From: Odoribacter sp.
Lineage (GTDB): Bacteria > Bacteroidota > Bacteroidia > Bacteroidales > Prolixibacteraceae
Direction of reading: 5' to 3'
Assembly: GCA_013824715.1 (NCBI GenBank)
Contig: PNOH01000014.1
Span: 34,347 to 98,346, forward strand
Length of the DNA: 64,000 bases
The notes beneath the pieces were generated by a model. It had not been told where the DNA came from. It searched no databases and was given only the letters and a program-made list of their open reading frames with translations. The position numbers and the translations under genes were made by a program. Every line of letters starts with the position of its first letter. The first letter of the stretch is position 1. Below, in pieces: positions 8,953-18,368 of the stretch.

Positions 8953-10278
8953 TCATTGAATTTTTGCTGACATAGCCAAATCCTGAAAATTTCCCTGATT
9001 AACTTCAATTTCATCCTGATTTTCTTTACCGTAGTTCCATTTCAGGATAAGCAACAAGGCAGCAATCAACGCAACAATTACGAATAACCGGAACAACGCA
9101 TCCCAACCGTATTGGTCTGAAACAAAAGCCACTGCAAACGGCGAAAGCAACTGCCCGGCAGACCCAACGCCATTGATAAGCCCTGCCGCAAGCGCTGCCC
9201 CATGATTTTTCCCCATATCCATAGCTGCTGCGCCCGACATGAGCGAATCGGGTCCATACGTGAAGAATCCTATCAGTCCGATGGAAAAAATAGTGGGTAC
9301 AATTCCCAGTGGGCTCAGATGTGGTTGAAGAAACAGAACGAAAGCCAAACCGAACAACATGATAGAGCTTATGGGGAACCGACGGGTTTTATACAGGTAA
9401 TCGGAGGCGAAACCCGCAGCGAGAATTCCAAGAAAGCCAAAAGCTTCATACGCAATAGAAGTATAGCCAGCCCGCTCATCTGAATATTTAAGCGCTTCTG
9501 ACAAATATAGCGGTAGCCAGAAAAGAAAAGCATATCGGGTAAATTTCACAAAAAAATACATGGCAGCGGCAATCCACACAGCTCCGTTTTTTAATACGGC
9601 AAGTTGTGCTTCCTTTTCTTTTCGCTTCCCTTTTTTTGTGTTGGTATCTCTTTCGAAAGGTTCCATTCCAACATCTACAGGGTTATTCCGGATAAAAGCG
9701 ATATAAACCAGCGATATGACCAGGAGAAGAATTGCCGGAGCCAGAAAAACTCTTCTCCACGATAACTCGCTCAAAATATTCTGGTTGCTCAGCCAATAGG
9801 TTGCAAAAGCGGTTGCCGCCATTCCGCCAATCACGTAGGAGGTGGTCCAGAACGACATCATCACACCACGCTCCTTTTTCCTGAACCATGGCGTCAGGTT
9901 TTTAATGAGTCCCGACCAGCCTGAGGATTGCCCGAAACCATTCAATCCCATCAGGAATACGAATGAACCGATAGTTCCCATCCAACCCATCAATAGATTA
10001 GAAATGACGGAGATCAGCAATCCAATTCCAACAATCAATCTGGGTCCTTTCCGGTCGCTCAGGTAGCCGTTCAGGAACTGGCCAAGCATGTAAGTGATGC
10101 TGTAAATTGTAATTACAAATGCGAACTCTTCTTTGGATGTATGCAGGTCGCGACTCATTATTGGCATAACAACGCTAAAATTTTTCCGGCAAAAATACAT
10201 ACCGAAATAGGCCAGCCAGGTTAATGCAAATATCTGAACCCTCCATTTTTTCAATTCATTTGAAATTGCTTTGGTCAT
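8953..10278 (-). CDS. OPA-family MFS permease, probable AEP/organophosphonate importer
   Basis: This 441-residue protein has 12 predicted membrane segments and a charged central loop (near residues 208-225) typical of the major facilitator superfamily. It resembles the organophosphate:phosphate antiporter group (GlpT, UhpT). The two arginines that hold the phosphate group in GlpT (R45 and R269) are both present in matching contexts: R31 in YFCRKNF and R248 in VKFTRYAFLFW. The gene sits 9 bp behind phnX and upstream of phnW. The inference is that it carries AEP or a related phosphonate across the inner membrane. Known AEP importers are mostly ABC systems or other carriers, so this would be a less usual route. 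Confidence 0.8.
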   Translation of the reverse strand: MTKAISNELKKWRVQIFALTWLAYFGMYFCRKNFSVVMPIMSRDLHTSKEEFAFVITIYSITYMLGQFLNGYLSDRKGPRLIVGIGLLISVISNLLMGWMGTIGSFVFLMGLNGFGQSSGWSGLIKNLTPWFRKKERGVMMSFWTTSYVIGGMAATAFATYWLSNQNILSELSWRRVFLAPAILLLVISLVYIAFIRNNPVDVGMEPFERDTNTKKGKRKEKEAQLAVLKNGAVWIAAAMYFFVKFTRYAFLFWLPLYLSEALKYSDERAGYTSIAYEAFGFLGILAAGFASDYLYKTRRFPISSIMLFGLAFVLFLQPHLSPLGIVPTIFSIGLIGFFTYGPDSLMSGAAAMDMGKNHGAALAAGLINGVGSAGQLLSPFAVAFVSDQYGWDALFRLFVIVALIAALLLILKWNYGKENQDEIEVNQGNFQDLAMSAKIQ

Positions 10279-10287
10279 AATGCGATT

Positions 10288-11100
10288 CTATTTCTTAAAT
10301 CCGGCTTCAATTCTTTCGTCAATTTCTTCCAGAATTGGCCAGCAATCCCAAACACCTTCGGCCACATAGTCAGCACCTGCATTCAACAGTTTCCGTCCGG
10401 CAAGGGCAATTTTTTCTTCCAACCAAACAAAATCAGCATTTTCGGCTTCTGCCTGAGACAATCCTATTTCGTTGCCCGATTTGGTCAAGCCAATAGTCCA
10501 CGTTCCGGCATTTATTCCCTCCTGAATGTCGGCCACCGTGTCGCCGATCTTTACGACTTGACTTAACGGGAAAACGTTCATTTTTTCGCAGTTCCGGTAA
10601 ATCATCCAGGGCAAAGGGCGACCGGCAGGTACTTCCGAAGAATTGACCACTGAATCAGGGCCCAATCCGGCAGCAGATGTGACCGGGAGGATATTTTTCA
10701 TCATTCCGGCAACATATCCGGTGGTTGAGCCTACCTTAATGCCCTGCGCTTTCAGAGAATTAATCAACACAATGGATCCGGGAATTGGTTCACAGTAATC
10801 GGCTACAAGGGCAGCCAGTGCCGGCTCCAAATATTCATAGATCACATTAATATCGTCTTCTGAAGGAATTCTCCCATATTCGGAAATCCATTGTTTCTGA
10901 ATGGTATCGAGCCTGAAAAGCTCACGGACATGATCTTTTTTCGCCAGTCCCATTGGGCCTCGGGCTTCATCCATGCTTAAGCAGATGTCGTTTGCTCTAA
11001 ATACTTCGATAAATACCTGTGCAGGAGCCATGCAACCATAGTCAATAATAGTTCCGGCCCAGTCGAAAATGACAGCTTTAATGTGTTTTAATTGATGCAT
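10288..11100 (-). CDS. phnX: Phosphonoacetaldehyde hydrolase (phosphonatase)
   Basis: This 270-residue protein is of the HAD superfamily. The nucleophile motif FDWAGTIIDYG holds D13. The cap segment MGLAKKDHVREL holds K54, which aligns with the Schiff-base lysine K53 of Bacillus cereus PhnX. Motif III and the acidic KIGDTVADIQEG motif are present. The enzyme splits the C-P bond of phosphonoacetaldehyde to acetaldehyde and phosphate, the second step after PhnW. It is likely translationally coupled with the permease gene (9 bp gap). A terminator 40 bp upstream separates it from susD, so it may have its own promoter or depend on read-through. Confidence 0.94.
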   Translation of the reverse strand: MHQLKHIKAVIFDWAGTIIDYGCMAPAQVFIEVFRANDICLSMDEARGPMGLAKKDHVRELFRLDTIQKQWISEYGRIPSEDDINVIYEYLEPALAALVADYCEPIPGSIVLINSLKAQGIKVGSTTGYVAGMMKNILPVTSAAGLGPDSVVNSSEVPAGRPLPWMIYRNCEKMNVFPLSQVVKIGDTVADIQEGINAGTWTIGLTKSGNEIGLSQAEAENADFVWLEEKIALAGRKLLNAGADYVAEGVWDCWPILEEIDERIEAGFKK

Positions 11101-11139
11101 ATCGGAGGGTAAAGTTTATGTGTAAATGTTGTTACAGTA

Positions 11140-11172
11140 AAACCCTGACAGCATCTACTGTCAGGGTTTTTG
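11140..11172 (-). terminator. Rho-independent terminator after susCD
   Basis: A perfect 9-bp stem CCCTGACAG/CTGTCAGGG with a 6-nt loop is followed on the minus strand by TTTT. It lies 28 bp past the susD stop and before phnX, so it may attenuate rather than fully end the operon. Confidence 0.75.
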
Positions 11173-11199
11173 AAAATAGGGGGATATTTGTGATGCTGT

Positions 11200-12690
11200 T
11201 TATTTGATGATCCACATTTCTGAATTGATGTCATCGGTTTCGGCGCCAAACTGATTTTTTAGCGCTGCTTTGTAATTATCGGCATTGGTAGTCCGTTCTG
11301 AACTCGGGTACTGCCAGCGTTTGGCAATACGTCCGCTATTGGCAGTACCAGCCCCGGTCAGGAATGTTGGTACACCGGTACGACGGTAGTTGTTGTAAGC
11401 TTCCCAACCCGAATTCTGGAAAAATGCCAGATATTTCTGGGTAAGAATCTGTTTTAGCGCTTCAGGGGTTGTACTGTTTAGTTTTACTGTTGGCTGGGCA
11501 TAATATGCATCCCATTTGGCATCGACAGATGGAACACCATGGAATGTCCATGAAGCTTTTATCCCTTTGGTGTAATAATCTTCGGCATTACCGGCCACCC
11601 AACCGCGGTTAATGGCCTCGGCAATGTTGAAACACATTTCAGGATATCCAATCTGTATGGCAGGTTCGCCAAAATATGAACTGTAATATTTGTTTTTGCT
11701 GATGGGCGAGTATTCACCTTTCAACATTTTCGTTGACATATCGTCGAGACTTTCACCCGAGCTTGCCCCAACATAAGCTTCAAAGTCGGCAATTGTAAGT
11801 CCGGCTTTAATTTTAGCAGGAGCTGGATCTGCTACAATAAACGTACGTGGGTCTTTCAGTGATGCCAGCGTGTTCAGATATGTGGCCGACATGTTGTTAC
11901 GTGTGGCAGTAAATCCATAATTATCCGGATTGAGCGGGTATTTATCGGTAACGGAGTTGTAACTGAATTTCAGATTATCGTCTAACGATGTCATTAACGG
12001 ATATTTGGTCGGATTAGTTAGTACATCAGAGAACAGCTTTTTGATGTTCAGGTCAGCATCAGCTTCTTTTTTACTTAAAGTAATCAATACACGCAACTTG
12101 TAAGTATTTACCACTTTTTGCCATTTTTTCAAATCGTTCCCAAGCATAAAATCGCCGGTCAATGATTTGTCGAGATTGTTGTTGAGTACCTGTAAATCGC
12201 TGTTTGCTTCTTCCAGCCAGATAAGTGCTTGTTTGAATACCGCTTTCTGAGAATCGTACTTTGGCTTTGTGTTTTCCAAACTTTTTAGGGCATCGGTTAA
12301 CGGAATATCGCCCAGTTTCATGCTCATTTCAACAAAATAATAAGCATTCAGGAACTTCCCGATTGCTGCATACGGATTGTTATCGGCCATACCAACGCGT
12401 TTGGATTCGGCAATCATCTGGGCCACGTTTTTCATCTGGGTATAATTGAAACTGGTATTGGTCCAGTCGTATTCCTGATCGCTGTAATAGGCATAATTAC
12501 TGCACCAGAACTGGTTCCATCGCTGGATATCGCTCCAGGGTGAATTATATATGCCATATAGAACATTGGTGAAAACTAACGATGGCGGTACTTCTCCCGG
12601 ACGGTTCGGATCTTTTTCCAGTTCTTCAAAATTGTTACATGATGATAATGCCACTGCGAGCATGATCACAAGCAGAAATATATTTTTCAT
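11200..12690 (-). CDS. SusD/RagB-family substrate-binding lipoprotein
   Basis: This 496-residue protein has a lipoprotein signal peptide with the acylated Cys at position 18 (ALSSCNN), followed by acidic residues as in surface lipoproteins of this phylum. The body shows the SusD-like pattern: a TPR-type helical N-terminal half (YAAIGKFLNAYYF, KQALIWLEEANSDL, VVNTYKLRVLITLSKK) and a C-terminal part with QKYLAFFQNSGWEAYNNYRRTG. SusD proteins form the lid over a SusC channel and capture ligands. It lies 38 bp behind susC. Placement inside an AEP catabolic island suggests that the ligand is a phosphonate or a phosphonate-bearing molecule; this is inferred from context. Confidence 0.92.
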   Translation of the reverse strand: MKNIFLLVIMLAVALSSCNNFEELEKDPNRPGEVPPSLVFTNVLYGIYNSPWSDIQRWNQFWCSNYAYYSDQEYDWTNTSFNYTQMKNVAQMIAESKRVGMADNNPYAAIGKFLNAYYFVEMSMKLGDIPLTDALKSLENTKPKYDSQKAVFKQALIWLEEANSDLQVLNNNLDKSLTGDFMLGNDLKKWQKVVNTYKLRVLITLSKKEADADLNIKKLFSDVLTNPTKYPLMTSLDDNLKFSYNSVTDKYPLNPDNYGFTATRNNMSATYLNTLASLKDPRTFIVADPAPAKIKAGLTIADFEAYVGASSGESLDDMSTKMLKGEYSPISKNKYYSSYFGEPAIQIGYPEMCFNIAEAINRGWVAGNAEDYYTKGIKASWTFHGVPSVDAKWDAYYAQPTVKLNSTTPEALKQILTQKYLAFFQNSGWEAYNNYRRTGVPTFLTGAGTANSGRIAKRWQYPSSERTTNADNYKAALKNQFGAETDDINSEMWIIK

Positions 12691-12728
12691 TTTTTTTATA
12701 TGATTGTGAGTTATTAAAATGACATGTG

Positions 12729-15700
12729 TTAGAAAGTGATATTCAGGTTAAAACCAAAACGTCTTGTTGTCGGGGTTTGCAAGCCTGAAGATCCGTTGGT
12801 TCCTGCATATTGTTCGATGTCGATATCGCTTCTTTCGGCAAAATACAAGAGGTTACGGCCCACGAATGAGATATTGGCTTGTTTGATGAAGGTATTGTTC
12901 AGGATTTTTTGCGGAAGGTTGTAAGTCAGTACCACTTCGCGCAATTTCACATAGGTACGGCTGATGGCATATGATGAATTGGTACCGTAATAACGGCTGA
13001 TGTAATCCTGTACATAAGTTGCAGTTGTATTTGGTGCGTACTGGAGTTTATCGTAATTGGTAACTTGCCCGTCAGTATCATAAACAATTGCCACCCCATT
13101 GCTTACCACAACACCTTCACCTATGTACGATTTAATTCCTTTGGTGTCGTTTATCCTGGCTACGCCCATATCGCCCAAAACGGTATTAATGTGGCGGCCT
13201 CCCTGGTATGTTTTCTGTTCAACATAGTCGAGAATAGTGCCACCAAAACGTCCGTCGAACTGGAATTTAAGGCTTATATTTTTATACGACAGGGTATTAT
13301 TAATCGCCCCGGCCCAATCTGAGTTGGCATTTCCGAGATATTGAGGAACCGAGTTCCTGATCGGACGGCCACTTGCATCGTTGATGATTTGTCCATCGGC
13401 ATTCCGCACAAAGTCAGAACCGTACATTTTATCCATTCGGTCGCCTACTTTTAAATAAATGTTCAGTTTTTCAACTCCCGGATAAATTTCCTTCAGGTAT
13501 TGCTGATTGGTTGAATAATTGGCCGAAACATCCCAGCTAAAGCCATCTTTATTATGTATGGGTGAAGCTGAAGCTGAAATCTCGATTCCTTTTCGTTCTA
13601 CTTTAATACCATTTACCAATGCTGAATTATAACCGGTAGCTCCTGAAATTGGCAATGAGAAGATTTTTGGGCCATCGATGCTTGAGAAATAAGTCACATC
13701 AAATACAAGCTTATTGTTGAAAAGACCTACGTCAGTACCAATTTCCCATGCTGAGCTTGAACTTGGTTTCAGGTCAGGGTTCGAAATGGTGTTGGTGTAT
13801 GATGCAGCCGAGTTGCCCTGTATCAGGCTAATATTGTATGAAGACGAATTCTGGTAGGTTGGTCCATCATACGGAGAATAGTAATTTCCGCCATAACCCA
13901 ATACGTTGAATCCGAGGAATTGATAGGTAGGCCCAATCGTTGACTGAGAAAGTGCGCTGCCCACATTAGCGTATGAACCCCTCAGTTTCCATGATTTGAC
14001 ATACGGTATAGTTATCAGTTTTGACAGTTCGATACTGGTAGAAACTGAAGGATAGAAATACGCGTTGTTTCCTGAAGGTAAAGTTGAGTTTTTGTCGGTT
14101 CGTCCGGTTAACGAGAGGGTCAGGAAATCGTCGTAAGTGAGGTCGGCAGTTGCGTAAGCGCTGAGCACCAGCATTGGAGCATAGAAACTATATGATTTAA
14201 CTGGATTCTTGGAGTTGCTCAGATTGTACCATTCCGGAACGTTCAGGTAATCGGTGGTGGCAAAACTGCTCCTGAAATCGTAAGTACGCAGGTTTCCCCC
14301 GGCGGTGGCATGTAAGCTAAGTTTGGGGATCACATAGCGGTCGTACGACAAAAGAATATCGGTGTTGTTCTCAAACAAATTACGTTTGTCTTCGCGGTAA
14401 TCGCCAAGACCGGCTTCGCGTCCATAAGGGTGGGCCGAGAACGGAAGTTTTTCGGAGCGGAATAAATCGTATGAAGTGATGGCTGTACGCGCCTGTAAAT
14501 TCAGGTAATTATTGAACTTATAGTTGATTGATGCATAACCGGTCAGGTCGTTTTTGTAGTGTCCGCGAAGCCATTCGTACGACATAAAATACGGGTTGTG
14601 GTAACGTTGGTATTCGGCATAAATCGACTGTACACCTTCTTTCCCGGGCTGCCAGTAGTTGCGCATATCATTAATATCCCAGTCGGCTCCACCCCATGCT
14701 ATAATGTTATAAATAATACTGTTCGGACCGTAGTTCACATCAGGGACATTGGGCGTGTACTGACGGCTGTAAGCCATATTTGCCTTTAAGCTAAGCTTCT
14801 TCGAAATTTTGTAACCTCCCGACAAGCTAAAATTGGTAATATTCAGCGAAGTATTTGGTACAATTCCTTTCTGGTAGCTGTGCGAAGCAGAAACCCGGAG
14901 ATCGTATTTTTCGTTACCTGAAGCCACAGAGAAACTGTTGTTCGATAAAAGTCCAGTTTCAAGGAAACGTTTCAGGTTATCTTTTCCGCGGGCAACCCAG
15001 GGAGTACCGGTTCGTTTGCCAGTTGCGGGATCGATTGGGCTGTCATACTGAGGAATAAGCTGGCCTTCGAAACGTGGCCCCCAGATATCATAGTCGCCAT
15101 CATTCAAACCGCCTCCTTTACCATCAACAAACTCGTACTTTCCATGGTCGCCAGGTCCGTATTCGTCCTGAACTTCCGGAATAGCAATGAATCCACTCTC
15201 GGCCATAGTGCTTGAGTTGAATTCAACAGAGAAACCTCGTTTGTCTGTTGTTCCGCGTTTTGTAGTTATCTGTATAGCTCCGTATTGTCCTCTGGAACCA
15301 TATAACGCTGCAGCGGATGGGCCTTTCAAAATGGTATAACTTTCAATGTCATCAGGATTGATGTTCCAGGTGTCGGTTTGGACCGGAACGCCATCAACTA
15401 CATAAAGCGGAGTGTATCCACGAAGTAAAACAGAGGGAGCTCCAAGTAGTTCGGCAGAAGCGCCAACTGTCAACCCGGCCACTTTACCTGTAAGGGCATT
15501 GATCGGGTTGGGTTCCCTGGCTTTTACCAGTTCACTTCCCTTTACATCCTGAACAGCAAAACCGATGGTACTTTTCACCTTTTCGATTCCGAGTGCAGTA
15601 ACAATAACTTCTTTAATCTCCTGTTGCGAATCATCTAAAATAATACTGATTACTTTTTGGTTGCCAACGGCAACTTCAACAGTTTCGAACCCGACGTAAG

Positions 15701-15953
15701 ATGCCACCAGAATATCTTTAGGCTCTGCCTGAATGGCAAAATGACCTTTATCGTCCGACAAGGTTCCGATAGTGGTTCCTTTCACCAGAATGGTGGCACT
15801 TGGAAGGCTCTCCCCATTGCTGGTTTTCACCGTTCCTTCAATATTTGCCTTTTGGGCAAACACCATCGTTACAATCAGGAGGAACGTAATAACTAAAAAG
15901 ATGAATTTTTGCATTTTAAAGTGTTTAGAATTAATACTTGTTTTTTTAGACAT
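12729..15953 (-). CDS. SusC/RagA-family TonB-linked outer-membrane channel
   Basis: This 1074-residue protein has a signal peptide inside an N-terminal extension; an alternative start is Met14, which leaves the signal peptide MQKFIFLVITFLL... intact. It has a carboxypeptidase-regulatory domain (IEGTVKTSNGESLPSATILVKG, near residues 37-60), a plug domain with the SusC-typical TALGIEKV, GSELVKAREPNPINALTGKVAG and YVVDGVPV segments, and a barrel ending RFGFNLNITF. Together with SusD it imports a ligand too large or too scarce for porins. It is the only transporter of this kind in the AEP island, flanked by an unknown exported protein gene upstream and susD downstream. Confidence 0.94.
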   Translation of the reverse strand: MSKKTSINSKHFKMQKFIFLVITFLLIVTMVFAQKANIEGTVKTSNGESLPSATILVKGTTIGTLSDDKGHFAIQAEPKDILVASYVGFETVEVAVGNQKVISIILDDSQQEIKEVIVTALGIEKVKSTIGFAVQDVKGSELVKAREPNPINALTGKVAGLTVGASAELLGAPSVLLRGYTPLYVVDGVPVQTDTWNINPDDIESYTILKGPSAAALYGSRGQYGAIQITTKRGTTDKRGFSVEFNSSTMAESGFIAIPEVQDEYGPGDHGKYEFVDGKGGGLNDGDYDIWGPRFEGQLIPQYDSPIDPATGKRTGTPWVARGKDNLKRFLETGLLSNNSFSVASGNEKYDLRVSASHSYQKGIVPNTSLNITNFSLSGGYKISKKLSLKANMAYSRQYTPNVPDVNYGPNSIIYNIIAWGGADWDINDMRNYWQPGKEGVQSIYAEYQRYHNPYFMSYEWLRGHYKNDLTGYASINYKFNNYLNLQARTAITSYDLFRSEKLPFSAHPYGREAGLGDYREDKRNLFENNTDILLSYDRYVIPKLSLHATAGGNLRTYDFRSSFATTDYLNVPEWYNLSNSKNPVKSYSFYAPMLVLSAYATADLTYDDFLTLSLTGRTDKNSTLPSGNNAYFYPSVSTSIELSKLITIPYVKSWKLRGSYANVGSALSQSTIGPTYQFLGFNVLGYGGNYYSPYDGPTYQNSSSYNISLIQGNSAASYTNTISNPDLKPSSSSAWEIGTDVGLFNNKLVFDVTYFSSIDGPKIFSLPISGATGYNSALVNGIKVERKGIEISASASPIHNKDGFSWDVSANYSTNQQYLKEIYPGVEKLNIYLKVGDRMDKMYGSDFVRNADGQIINDASGRPIRNSVPQYLGNANSDWAGAINNTLSYKNISLKFQFDGRFGGTILDYVEQKTYQGGRHINTVLGDMGVARINDTKGIKSYIGEGVVVSNGVAIVYDTDGQVTNYDKLQYAPNTTATYVQDYISRYYGTNSSYAISRTYVKLREVVLTYNLPQKILNNTFIKQANISFVGRNLLYFAERSDIDIEQYAGTNGSSGLQTPTTRRFGFNLNITF

Positions 15954-16031
15954 AGAAATGGCTGTTTACAACATTTTAGTGCCATAAATACCAGTAAGAA
16001 TCAATAAGAAATGGATTTTGAATGGGAGAGC

Positions 16032-16571
16032 TTAGAATACCAGAATTACCCGTTTGGTAAACAAATTTGTTAGTGAATTTGCATCATTGCTTTCGCCGAT
16101 GGCTTTTTCAAAACTTTCGGTTTCGGCGGTAAGTACATTGAATGCTATATCCAAAACTTTGTTAAAATCATTCGAAGCCGTTTCTTTGCTGATCTCTCCT
16201 TTTTTAACCGATTTTTTCAGGTGGCGTTCAATCTTTTTGACTGCATCGTATATCACCGGTTTGCGGATCATCGTGCGGGTTTGCGGGTTTCCGGGTACGA
16301 TCGGAACTTCGTAGGTATATTTTGATTCTAACAAATATAATTTTTCGGAAATTTTCTGCCCAAAAGCATGTTCTCCGATTATATCTTTCGAATCGGAATT
16401 CAAATCATAGTCGTTTAATGAAGCCCTGAATTCAAAAACAGGAAGACTGCTTGAATTTGAAATAGTTTTTTTAGCGTCCCCCCGAAAGGCCATTACTAAA
16501 GCATCCTGTGCAATTAGTTTTCCTGAAATCAATAACAACATAATGGTAAGCATTTGTAATCCTCGTTTCAT
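16032..16571 (-). CDS. Unknown exported protein of the AEP island
   Basis: This 179-residue protein has a signal peptide (MKRGLQMLTIMLLLISGKLIAQ). The mature part has no lipobox and no family was recognised. It contains a predicted beta-rich first half and a basic, helical second half (VKKIERHLKKSVKKGEISKETASNDFNKVLDIAFNVL), and ends in a hydrophobic RVILVF that could be an outer-membrane strand or an edge strand. It lies 78 bp upstream of susC and 129 bp downstream of the pbfA-like gene, all in the same orientation. It probably works with the SusCD importer in the periplasm. Function unknown. Confidence 0.65.
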   Translation of the reverse strand: MKRGLQMLTIMLLLISGKLIAQDALVMAFRGDAKKTISNSSSLPVFEFRASLNDYDLNSDSKDIIGEHAFGQKISEKLYLLESKYTYEVPIVPGNPQTRTMIRKPVIYDAVKKIERHLKKSVKKGEISKETASNDFNKVLDIAFNVLTAETESFEKAIGESNDANSLTNLFTKRVILVF

Positions 16572-16700
16572 GATAAGTTTCTTTTTTTGTGCGTTGCAAA
16601 ATTGTTTTAACTTTATTTAACTTCGATTGAAGGTGAATTAAACTTTTATTAATTATCGGTAACAGTTTTCACTAAAAATTAAACTCCTGAATTATCCGTG

Positions 16701-18062
16701 TCAATTGATTTGCCTTGCATGTATTTCAAATACTTCAGATAATACTGAAATAGCCGTGTGTAAATCTTCACGGCTGATGGTGAGTGCCGGCGAAAGTTGC
16801 AGCACATTTCCCTGCGAAACTTTAAAACTCAAGCCATGATGCATGCACCCGTACATGATTTGTTCGGCCTCGTTGGTTGCTTTTTCTTTTGTTGCCCGAT
16901 CTTTCACCAGTTCAATGCCCCATAAAAGACCAAGTCCGCGAATATCACCGATTAACGGAAACCTTTCTTTTAGCTTATTCAGTTCTGTTTGCATCCATAT
17001 TCCATCATCAAAAACTTTTTGCAGAAGGTCCTCTTTTTCGATATAGTTGATGGTTGCCAAAGCTGCCACACTGCCCAACGGACTTTTTTCGTGGGTGTAA
17101 TGTCCAAGAGAAACATCTCCGGCAACATTATAGCTGTCGCGGGCGATCATGGCAGCGAATGGTATTATTCCGCCACCCAGCCCTTTTCCCAGGCAAAGAA
17201 TATCTGGTTCGATGCCGAAGTTTTCAAAGGCGAACATCTTTCCGGTGCGGCCAAGAGCAATTGGAATTTCATCGAGAATGAGGAGAACTCCGTGGTTGCG
17301 GCAAATTTCGCGAACCCTTTGCCAATAGGCTTTGGTTGGTATTTGCACATCGGTATTCCGGATTGTTTCCACCAGAAATGCTCCAACATCACCTTCTTTT
17401 TTAATTACATATTCCAGAAAATCGGCATAGTTTAACTGATCGTCTTCAGTCTCTCCGAAAATTCCCCGGTAAGTGGTTGGCGGTGGGATACAGATCACTC
17501 CGGGCATCATTGGCCCCATGTACTTTTTAAATACGGATTCGCCTCCGGCCGAAATTGCATCAAGCGATGCTCCATGAAAGGAATCCCAATGCGAGACAAT
17601 TTTGTGTTTTCCGGTAACAACCCTCGCCAATTTCAAAGCTATGCCAATAACCGAAGTTCCGCCGGGGGCAAATAAACTCCGGTTGAGGTCACCGGGCATC
17701 AGTTCTGCTAATTTCCGGGCAAACGCAACGGCAGGCTGATTGGTGTACCGGCGCGGCGAAAAAGATAATTGCTGCATCTGTTCAAAAATCTGACTGATGA
17801 TATAGTCGTTTCCGTGGCCCAACTGGTGAACATTATTCCCGTGGAAATCGAGCAGATACCTTCCTGAGAGGGTTTCCATTCCGCTACCTTTACTGGTTTT
17901 TAAAACATCCAGGCAAGGAGTGGACATCGACTGGTGCAGAAAATAACGGGCATCATTTTCCAGAATCTGCAGGGTTTGTGGATCAGTAATTTTCTCATCC
18001 CATTTCCGGCGTTCGTCCGAAATATTGATATCACCTTCGGTTAGTAATAAACTTTTATTCAT
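16701..18062 (-). CDS. pbfA: PLP class III enzyme, probable (R)-1-hydroxy-2-aminoethylphosphonate ammonia-lyase
   Basis: This 453-residue protein has the fold-type I class III aminotransferase layout: FAPGGTS (132-138) for phosphate binding, HWDSFHGASLDAIS (158-171), LILDEIP with D264, and the PLP lysine K293 in LCLGKGLGGG. The early segments FLHQSMSTPC and FSPRRYTNQPA resemble PbfA rather than ornithine or GABA transaminases. PbfA, described as an accessory to phnW/phnX, converts (R)-1-hydroxy-AEP to phosphonoacetaldehyde and ammonia, feeding PhnX. Its place at the head of a run with phnX and phnW supports this. An alanine-glyoxylate-type aminotransferase is the alternative. Confidence 0.75.
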   Translation of the reverse strand: MNKSLLLTEGDINISDERRKWDEKITDPQTLQILENDARYFLHQSMSTPCLDVLKTSKGSGMETLSGRYLLDFHGNNVHQLGHGNDYIISQIFEQMQQLSFSPRRYTNQPAVAFARKLAELMPGDLNRSLFAPGGTSVIGIALKLARVVTGKHKIVSHWDSFHGASLDAISAGGESVFKKYMGPMMPGVICIPPPTTYRGIFGETEDDQLNYADFLEYVIKKEGDVGAFLVETIRNTDVQIPTKAYWQRVREICRNHGVLLILDEIPIALGRTGKMFAFENFGIEPDILCLGKGLGGGIIPFAAMIARDSYNVAGDVSLGHYTHEKSPLGSVAALATINYIEKEDLLQKVFDDGIWMQTELNKLKERFPLIGDIRGLGLLWGIELVKDRATKEKATNEAEQIMYGCMHHGLSFKVSQGNVLQLSPALTISREDLHTAISVLSEVFEIHARQIN

Positions 18063-18217
18063 TTCATTAATAAATTGTTCTTTGGTAATTTTCGTGGCTA
18101 TGTTTATGCCAAAAAATGCAGAAGCAATTCAATTCAAACATACTAAAGACCAAGAAGTGATAAGTTAGGAGATTGTTACCAAAATCGTGAGCGAAAGTTA
18201 TTAAACAACCAAACAAT

Positions 18218-18235
18218 TGTTACAGGGCGTTACAG
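18218..18235. promoter_or_regulatory. Pho-box-like direct repeat upstream of pbfA
   Basis: TGTTACAGGGCGTTACAG holds two GTTACA copies 10 bp apart, ~155 bp upstream of the pbfA start and ~135 bp upstream of the divergent lysine-rich gene. The same hexamer repeats upstream of phoU at 25318-25337. PhoB-type binding is an inference from motif similarity. Confidence 0.35.
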
Positions 18236-18368
18236 ATTAGTTAAGGGTTGAAATCGAACTGAAATGATTAATCAGATTGCAATTATTCAGAATTTAATTC
18301 ACACACAACAAATTGGTATTTAATTTTTTAAATGCTATTTTTAACTCAAAATTGATACACTACGAAAC

